Source of the DNA: an uncultured Muribaculaceae bacterium
GTDB taxonomy: Bacteria; Bacteroidota; Bacteroidia; Bacteroidales; Muribaculaceae
Reading direction: 5' to 3'
Assembly (NCBI GenBank): GCA_905233915.1
Contig: CAJOFM010000001.1
Location: 271,492-335,491 of the forward strand
Length of the DNA stretch: 64,000 nucleotides
A program made the translations under genes and the position numbers. Below are positions 59,113 to 64,000 of the stretch, one piece after another. The notes under the pieces are model-generated. The model was given only the letters and a program-made list of their open reading frames with translations. It was not told the DNA's origin and ran no database searches. Positions within the stretch are counted from its first letter, which is position 1, and the number at the start of each line of letters is the position of its first letter.

Positions 59113-60402
59113 TTATTTCTTGCCGGTCATGATGTTGAGGACCATGCTGTCGGTGGCGCACATGGCGTCGGCTCCGATGACGGTGAGGTTGCGGATGGAG
59201 CGGTCCACGTCGTCGTCGATGATGCCCTCGGCGCTAGTGACGTGGCGGCCCTCCATTGCGAGCACGGCCGATAGCAGGGCGGTCGAGACGCCTGAGGCAA
59301 TCTTCAAGGCGCAACTGGGCTTGGCGCCGTCACAAATCATGCCGGTGAGGTTGGCAATCATGTTCTTGACGGCATAGCAGATGCGGGTGAAGTCACCGCC
59401 CATCAGGTAGGTAATGCCGCATGAGCTGCCGATTGAGGCCACGACGCAACCGCACAGGGCACTCAGTTTGCCCAGGCTCTGCTTGATGTAGATGGCAGTC
59501 AAGTGGCTCAGGGTGAGGGCGCGGATGGTCTCCTCCTCGGTGTTCTCGTTCTCCATGGCATAGACGGCGACGGGATTGGTGGCGCAGATGCCCTGGTTGC
59601 CCGAGCCGCTGTTGCTCATCACGGGAATCAAGGCGCCGCCCATGCGTGCATCGGTTGCCAAAGCGGTCTTGGAGAGGATGCGCGAGAAGATGGTGTTGCC
59701 AAAGATGCCGTGGCTCAACGGGCGGTCCATCGTCTTGCCCAGGCAGTGGCCGTAGTTGCCCTTGAGCGACTCTTGGGCAGCCTTGAGGTTGTAGTCGCGG
59801 GTCTCAAGGATGAAGCGGATCTCGTCAACTGGGGCCTGCATGGCGAAGTCATAGACCAACCGCAGGTTCAATGCGATGTCGTTGCCGTCGTCACCGACAA
59901 AGCCATCGGGCATGCCGTCGATGAGCATGATGGTGTCATCATAGGAGGTACGCACAAAGCCGGTGTGTGACCCCTGGATAATGGCGCTGGACTTGTGGCC
60001 GCCGCCCTCGCAGATGGCTTCGACATACAGTTTGTCGCAGCAGTCCTGCTTGAGTTGGATGTCGATGCGTCCCTCGTCGATGTACTGCTTGCTTTGCTCG
60101 ATGGCCTCGGGGTTCACATCCTTGAGCACCTCGAGCTTATACTCGCTCTTGCCAATGATGGCACCCAGGGCGATGGCAATGGGCAGGCCTATCATGCCCG
60201 TGCCGGGAATGCCCACGCCCATGGCGTTCTTCAGGATATTGGCACTGAGCAGTACAGTGATTTTCTCGGGGATGTAGCCCAACTCCTCGGTTGCGCGGGC
60301 TACGCACAACGCCACTGCCATGGGCTCGGTACAGCCCACTGCGGGGACGACTTCGCGCTTCATCAACGCGATAATCTGCTTTCTAATCTTCTCTTCGATC
60401 AT
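59113..60402 (-). CDS. L-cysteine desulfidase-like protein (UPF0597, serine dehydratase alpha-like)
   Basis: The 429-residue protein matches the UPF0597/CyuA-YhaM family. Signatures are VVPAVGCTEPMAVALCVARA near the N-terminus, VGIPGTGMIGLPIAIALGAIIG, MSNSGSGNQGICATNPVAVYA, LSALCGCVVASIGSSCGITYLMGG and MICDGAKPSCALKIASG. The conserved cysteines are likely ligands of an oxygen-labile [4Fe-4S] cluster. The reaction is cysteine to pyruvate, sulfide and ammonia. Length is as expected. Its stop lies just inside the REP units. It is 17 bp downstream of dsbD on the same strand, so probably in one operon. Confidence 0.88.
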   Translation of the reverse strand: MIEEKIRKQIIALMKREVVPAVGCTEPMAVALCVARATEELGYIPEKITVLLSANILKNAMGVGIPGTGMIGLPIAIALGAIIGKSEYKLEVLKDVNPEAIEQSKQYIDEGRIDIQLKQDCCDKLYVEAICEGGGHKSSAIIQGSHTGFVRTSYDDTIMLIDGMPDGFVGDDGNDIALNLRLVYDFAMQAPVDEIRFILETRDYNLKAAQESLKGNYGHCLGKTMDRPLSHGIFGNTIFSRILSKTALATDARMGGALIPVMSNSGSGNQGICATNPVAVYAMENENTEEETIRALTLSHLTAIYIKQSLGKLSALCGCVVASIGSSCGITYLMGGDFTRICYAVKNMIANLTGMICDGAKPSCALKIASGVSTALLSAVLAMEGRHVTSAEGIIDDDVDRSIRNLTVIGADAMCATDSMVLNIMTGKK

Positions 60403-60419
60403 ATAATTCAGTTTTAGTT

Positions 60420-62498
60420 TTATTCTTTGAACTTGCCCAGGCCGCCGTCCAGGAATTCGAGGAAGGCGGGTACGTCCTCCTTGTAGCTGAACGAGCCACT
60501 CAAGGCGTTGCCCTGGGGATCAACGCACACGTAGAACGGTTGCGTATTGCTACCGAACTTGTAGCGCTGCAGGTAGCTCCACTTGTCGCCGATGGTGCGC
60601 AGCGTGCGTTTCTCGCCAGTGGCTTCGGTCACCTCGATGGGCTCGGGCAACGGGCGCTTGTCATCGACAAACAGCGAGATGAGCACATAGTCCTTGTTCA
60701 GCTTGTCGGCCACACTGGGATCGGTCCATACGGCAGCCTCCATCTTGCGGCAGTTCACACAGCCGAAGCCCGTGAAGTCCAGAAAGACGGGTTTGCCGGC
60801 TGCTGCAGCGGCCGCCATGCCTTGCTCGTAGTCGGTATAGGCGGCGCGCACCTCCTTGGTGTTAAGGTTGAAGTCCTGAGTGTTCATGGGCGGCGCAAAG
60901 GCGCTCACGGCCTTGCACGGTGCGCCCCACAGGCCCGGAATCATATAGATGGCGAAGGCGATGGAAATCAGTCCGCCCATGATGCAGATTACGGGCATGG
61001 GCTTGGTCTCATCACCAGGCTCAACGATGTCACTTTTGAATTTGAGTTTGCCGATCAGGTAGAGGCCCAGCAGGCCGAAGATGGCGATCCACAAGCACAG
61101 GAACACCTCGCGGTCCATCAGGTGCCAGCCATAGGCCAGGTCGGCCACCGAGAAGAACTTGCAAGCGAAGGCCAACTCGATAAAGCCGAGCACCACCTTA
61201 AGGATATTCATCCAGCCGCCCGACTTGGGAGCCGACTTCAGCCACGAGGGGAAGAGGGCAAACAGCGTGAACGGCAGCGCCAGGGCCAATGCAAAGCCCA
61301 GCATGCCGATGGCAGGCCCCCAGAAGTTGCCGCTGGTGGCAAAGTCAACCAGCAGGAAGCCGATGATGGGACCCGTGCACGAGAACGATACCAGTGCCAG
61401 CGTGAAGGCCATCAGGAAGATGGACAGCAGGCCGCTGGTGTTACTGGCCTTGTTGTCAACGGCGTTGGACCACTTGCTGGGCAGCTTGATCTCGAACATG
61501 CCGAAGAACGACAGCGCGAATACCACCAGCAGCAGGCACAGGAAGATGTTGAACACTGCGTTGGTCGAGAGCGCGTTCAATGCGCTGGGACCAAAGATGG
61601 CGGTCACAATCAAGCCCAGAGCCAAGTAGATAACCACAATCGAAATGCCATAGGTGATGGCGTCCTTGATACCCTTTTTCTTATCGTTCTTGGCGCGCTT
61701 GAGGAAAAAGCTCACCGTCATGGGGATGATGGGCCACACGCAGGGCGTGAATAGGGCTACCAGACCGCCCAGCAGACCCAGCAGGAAGATGTACCACAGC
61801 GAGCGTCCACCGCTGGCGCCATCGGTGCCATCAAAGCGCTGGATGTCGCCCACCACGGGTTTCCACAACGCGTCATGATCCAGGGCTGCGAGGGCCGCAC
61901 TGTCAACAGGCGCACCCATCGCGGCACTGTCGGCAGCAGCGGCAGCAAGTGCAGCCAGCGAGTCGGCTTTGGCCTTGGCAAGAGCCTCGGCATCAGCCTT
62001 TTCCTGCTCTTCCTTGTTCTTGTCCGTTTCACCGTCAACAGCGGGTGACTTGCCGGCCTTCTTGAAGCTTGACGAACTGGGCGGCAGACACGACTGGTCG
62101 TTGCATGCGCCATATTCCAGGTCGGCGTCGATATCATAGTTGGGCTTGGTGAACTTCACCTTCTGCACAAACTGCACATTGTTCTCAAAGTAACGCAACT
62201 TAGCGCCGAACATCTCGTCAAACTGCGAGATTTCCTTGCCCACGGCCTTGAGTTTGCCCACAGGCTCCACGCCATCCTTCTTGTGGAAGGTGATAGCGGC
62301 CTCGGTGGGACCCGCATCACCCAGGTTGGTCGAATACACATGCCAGCCCTTGTCGATCTTGCCAGTAAAGACAATCTCGCCCTCGCTGGAGCCGTTAGTA
62401 GTCTTAAGTTGGGAAGTAAAAGTGACGGGATTAGCCATCTGGGCAACGGCCATCATGGCCACCGTCACCATCGTCAATACTATCGCAATTTTCTTCAT
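60420..62498 (-). CDS. dsbD: Thiol:disulfide interchange protein DsbD
   Basis: DsbD moves electrons from cytosolic thioredoxin across the inner membrane to periplasmic thiols. The 692-residue protein has a signal peptide and an N-terminal DsbD-alpha-like domain with C132 and C138 in EYGACNDQSCLPP. A charged alanine/lysine-rich linker leads to the CcdA-like membrane domain (LLGGLVALFTPCVWPIIPMTVSFFLKRA and SFSCTGPIIGFLLVDFA supply the two membrane cysteines). The C-terminal thioredoxin domain has C580-V-N-C583 in FTGFGCVNCRKMEAAVW. Divergent TlpA-like and trxB genes beside it complete a reductive pathway. Confidence 0.94.
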   Translation of the reverse strand: MKKIAIVLTMVTVAMMAVAQMANPVTFTSQLKTTNGSSEGEIVFTGKIDKGWHVYSTNLGDAGPTEAAITFHKKDGVEPVGKLKAVGKEISQFDEMFGAKLRYFENNVQFVQKVKFTKPNYDIDADLEYGACNDQSCLPPSSSSFKKAGKSPAVDGETDKNKEEQEKADAEALAKAKADSLAALAAAAADSAAMGAPVDSAALAALDHDALWKPVVGDIQRFDGTDGASGGRSLWYIFLLGLLGGLVALFTPCVWPIIPMTVSFFLKRAKNDKKKGIKDAITYGISIVVIYLALGLIVTAIFGPSALNALSTNAVFNIFLCLLLVVFALSFFGMFEIKLPSKWSNAVDNKASNTSGLLSIFLMAFTLALVSFSCTGPIIGFLLVDFATSGNFWGPAIGMLGFALALALPFTLFALFPSWLKSAPKSGGWMNILKVVLGFIELAFACKFFSVADLAYGWHLMDREVFLCLWIAIFGLLGLYLIGKLKFKSDIVEPGDETKPMPVICIMGGLISIAFAIYMIPGLWGAPCKAVSAFAPPMNTQDFNLNTKEVRAAYTDYEQGMAAAAAAGKPVFLDFTGFGCVNCRKMEAAVWTDPSVADKLNKDYVLISLFVDDKRPLPEPIEVTEATGEKRTLRTIGDKWSYLQRYKFGSNTQPFYVCVDPQGNALSGSFSYKEDVPAFLEFLDGGLGKFKE

Positions 62499-62531
62499 AT
62501 CCTTTTAGGTTTTTTGCTCACATTTAATCGG

Positions 62532-62539
62532 CAAAGTTA
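62532..62539 (-). promoter_or_regulatory. -7 box of dsbD
   Basis: TAACTTTG on the minus strand, 33 bp before the dsbD ATG. Confidence 0.5.
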
Positions 62540-62592
62540 GTGAAAAAAGTCATTGGTTTTTAAAACTTATAGTACTAATTGAAAAAAATAGC

Positions 62593-62600
62593 TATATTTG
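62593..62600 (+). promoter_or_regulatory. -7 box of the TlpA-like gene
   Basis: TATATTTG, 40 bp before the ATG at 62641. It is back to back with the dsbD box, so the two redox genes share one short regulatory region. Confidence 0.55.
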
Positions 62601-62640
62601 CAAGATAAAATAGAAATGAAGTAAAACCAAATAGTATTAG

Positions 62641-63753
62641 ATGATGAGGAAATTGTTGTTTACCATGCTCGTGGGCATGATGGCGCTGGGCGCAATGGCT
62701 CAGGACGGTAAATTCACGGTGAAGGGTACCTTTGATTTTGTCGGAGACACGGCATTCTTTGCCCTCCCTGACCTCGGTGGACAGACTCGTGCTGTCACCG
62801 GCGAGATGCTTGAGGTGACGTTTGACCTCAAGGAAGCGAAATATATGACCATAGGACGCTGGTTTACAGGACGTTCGAATGAGGAAAAAGGTGACATCAA
62901 TCTTCCTGCCATGCCGGGCGAGACGCTCGTTGTCACGATGGATGCCGACGGTAATTTGCAGCTGGGCGGCTCCCAGTTCTATGTGGATTATAACGAGGCA
63001 AGGAAGGTGATTGAACCCATTGACAAGGAAGGTGAAGAGTTCATGAAGACTCTCCAAGAAAAAATTGCAGCCGGCGTTTCTGAAGATGAATTGATGGATT
63101 ATTATCAGCAGAACGTTAATGTATTGCTGCAGAAGTTATCTGATGGCGTGATGGGCTATATTAAGGCGCATCCCGATCAGGATGCCTCTGCCGCGCTGAT
63201 TGCTCAATTGCCCGAAGACATCGAGTATCTCGAGCCAGCCGTTGCTCTGTTGACCGAGCGCGTCCGTAACGGTGTGGCCGCCAACCTGTACAGCGCTAAA
63301 CTCGATAAAGCCCAGCAAGAGGCTGCTAAGCATGGCCAAGTAGGAGCGCTTGCTCACGACTTCACGCTGATGGACATTAACGGCAAGCCGCTGGCGCTGA
63401 GCTCGCTGCGTGGCAAGTGGGTGGTTCTTGATTTTTGGGGCTCATGGTGCGTGTGGTGCATCAAGGGCATGCCCAAGATGAAGGAGTACTACGCCAAGTA
63501 TCAGGACAAACTCGAAATCCTGGGTGTGGACTGCAACGACACCGTCGAGAAGTGGAAAGCCGCTGTAGCCAAGCACGAAATACCCTGGCTGCACGTTTAT
63601 TGGGACAAGGAGAAGGGTGACAACCCGTTGGAGCTCTACCACGTGGATAGCTTCCCCACCAAGATCATCCTTGACCCCGAGGGCAAAGTGGCCAAGGTCG
63701 TTGTGGGCGAGTCTCCCGCCTTCTATGACTTCCTTGATAAGGTACTGAAATAA
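62641..63753 (+). CDS. TlpA/ResA-like periplasmic thioredoxin with DUF4369-like N-terminal domain
   Basis: The 370-residue protein has a signal peptide (MMRKLLFTMLVGMMALGAMAQ). The N-terminal beta-rich domain (about 22-120) resembles DUF4369 (FTVKGTFDFVGDTAFFALPD...NLPAMPGETLVV). A helical linker follows, then a TlpA-like thioredoxin domain (about 235-370: AHDFTLMDINGKPLALSSLRGKWVVLDFWGSWCVWCIKGMPKM) with C270-V-W-C273 and the cis-proline motif SFPTKIIL. It is probably kept reduced by DsbD, encoded divergently. It serves cytochrome c maturation or general disulfide reduction. Confidence 0.92.
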   Translation: MMRKLLFTMLVGMMALGAMAQDGKFTVKGTFDFVGDTAFFALPDLGGQTRAVTGEMLEVTFDLKEAKYMTIGRWFTGRSNEEKGDINLPAMPGETLVVTMDADGNLQLGGSQFYVDYNEARKVIEPIDKEGEEFMKTLQEKIAAGVSEDELMDYYQQNVNVLLQKLSDGVMGYIKAHPDQDASAALIAQLPEDIEYLEPAVALLTERVRNGVAANLYSAKLDKAQQEAAKHGQVGALAHDFTLMDINGKPLALSSLRGKWVVLDFWGSWCVWCIKGMPKMKEYYAKYQDKLEILGVDCNDTVEKWKAAVAKHEIPWLHVYWDKEKGDNPLELYHVDSFPTKIILDPEGKVAKVVVGESPAFYDFLDKVLK

Positions 63754-63756
63754 CAC

Positions 63757-63792
63757 TAACCATTAACCATTAAACTTTAACCATTAAACTAA
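63757..63792. repeat. AACCATTAA repeats before trxB
   Basis: AACCATTAA occurs three times with one variant (ACTTTAACC) in the gap between the TlpA-like gene and trxB. It is another of the low-complexity arrays in this window. Confidence 0.55.
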
Positions 63793-63793
63793 A

Positions 63794-64000
63794 ATGAACC
63801 ATACACAATGTTTAATTATCGGCTCCGGCCCTGCCGGTTACACAGCCGCGATATATCTGGTGCGTTCGGCCATCGACTGCTTGCTCATCGAGGGCTTGCA
63901 GGTGGGTGGCCAGTTGACCCAGACTACTACTATTGAGAATTTCCCGGGCTTCCCTGAGGGCATTGACGGTTTCCAGCTGATGGACAACATGCGTCAACAG
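63794..64000 (+). CDS. trxB: Thioredoxin-disulfide reductase, 5' part (continues beyond window)
   Basis: The first 69 codons are present from the ATG at 63794. The FAD-binding motif [27 protein letters not shown] is followed by [32 protein letters not shown], the classic TrxB N-terminus. The enzyme passes electrons from NADPH to thioredoxin, which supplies DsbD. It lies 40 bp after the TlpA-like gene on the same strand and so may be co-transcribed. The NADPH domain and the catalytic CxxC are outside the window. Confidence 0.95.
   Translation, partial: MNHTQCLIIGSGPAGYTAAIYLVRSAIDCLLIEGLQVGGQLTQTTTIENFPGFPEGIDGFQLMDNMRQQ

Noticed and set aside
60540-61754. Antisense open frame (404 codons) opposite dsbD
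   Set aside because: The composition is glutamine, histidine and glycine-rich without domains; the DsbD reading is unambiguous.
1-64000. tRNA, rRNA, origin of replication or complete insertion sequence
   Set aside because: I looked for tRNA T-loop patterns, rRNA-like stretches, DnaA-box clusters and DDE transposases with terminal repeats and found none that I could support by eye.

Overview
This window is a chromosomal segment of a Bacteroidales bacterium. The family is probably Muribaculaceae or a Prevotella-like relative; that is inferred from gene style, not from a marker gene. The evidence is a SusC/RagA transporter, a SusB-like GH97 enzyme, BspA-type leucine-rich repeats, a PafA-like phosphatase, Bacteroidetes -7 boxes (TAnnTTTG) before many genes, few Shine-Dalgarno sites, and several secreted proteins ending in dockerin-like EF-hand repeats. 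Coding DNA is fairly GC-rich and intergenic DNA is strongly AT-rich. I see no rRNA, tRNA, CRISPR array or prophage.

Layout. 1-3.2 kb: 5' part of a susC gene (running off the left edge), divergent from a LacI regulator whose promoter overlaps a LacI-type operator. 3.3-9 kb: an AT-rich GxxExxY gene bracketed by inverted repeats, a PafA-like phosphatase, a small dockerin-like protein plus lipoprotein, and a BspA-like gene overlapping mutY. 9.3-12 kb: porin and Dcu-type C4-dicarboxylate transporter. 12.3-15.6 kb: a structured leader, a secreted leucine-rich-repeat/dockerin protein, then a dense block of non-coding repeats. 15.6-23.8 kb: housekeeping genes (YtxH/YtxH/holin-like cluster, ECF sigma factor, tig, clpP-clpX, recQ). 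24-36 kb: envelope biogenesis and repair (two parvulin-type isomerases, an M16 protease, OstA/LptA-like protein, mutL, PHP phosphatase, SGNH esterase). 36-42.7 kb: AlbA_2 protein, DUF3127 protein with an SSB-like tail, pepD, an amidohydrolase, and a radical SAM/Gfo-Idh pair. 42.8-46 kb: an ECF sigma factor fused to a membrane helix and a predicted outer-membrane barrel, then a REP-associated transposase-like gene. 46-57.5 kb: Skp-like lipoprotein, flavodoxin lipoprotein, GH97, and two modular dockerin proteins, one of 1882 residues. 57.7-59.1 kb: a 41-bp tandem palindromic array next to a second REP-transposase paralogue. 59-64 kb: cysteine desulfidase-like protein, DsbD, a TlpA-like thioredoxin and the start of trxB, a redox group.

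Most unusual items: (1) the single-chain sigma factor/transmembrane/beta-barrel protein; (2) two HUH-type REP transposase-like proteins that both carry an extra DprA/SLOG-like C-terminal domain, each next to its own palindrome family, with one palindrome inside a coding sequence; (3) composite intergenic elements made of low-complexity inverted arms around a GGCGGATGCC-like core followed by a GC hairpin; (4) a leader with a short ORF and terminator-like hairpin ahead of the LRR/dockerin gene. Functions come from reading motifs and family knowledge; no database search was run.
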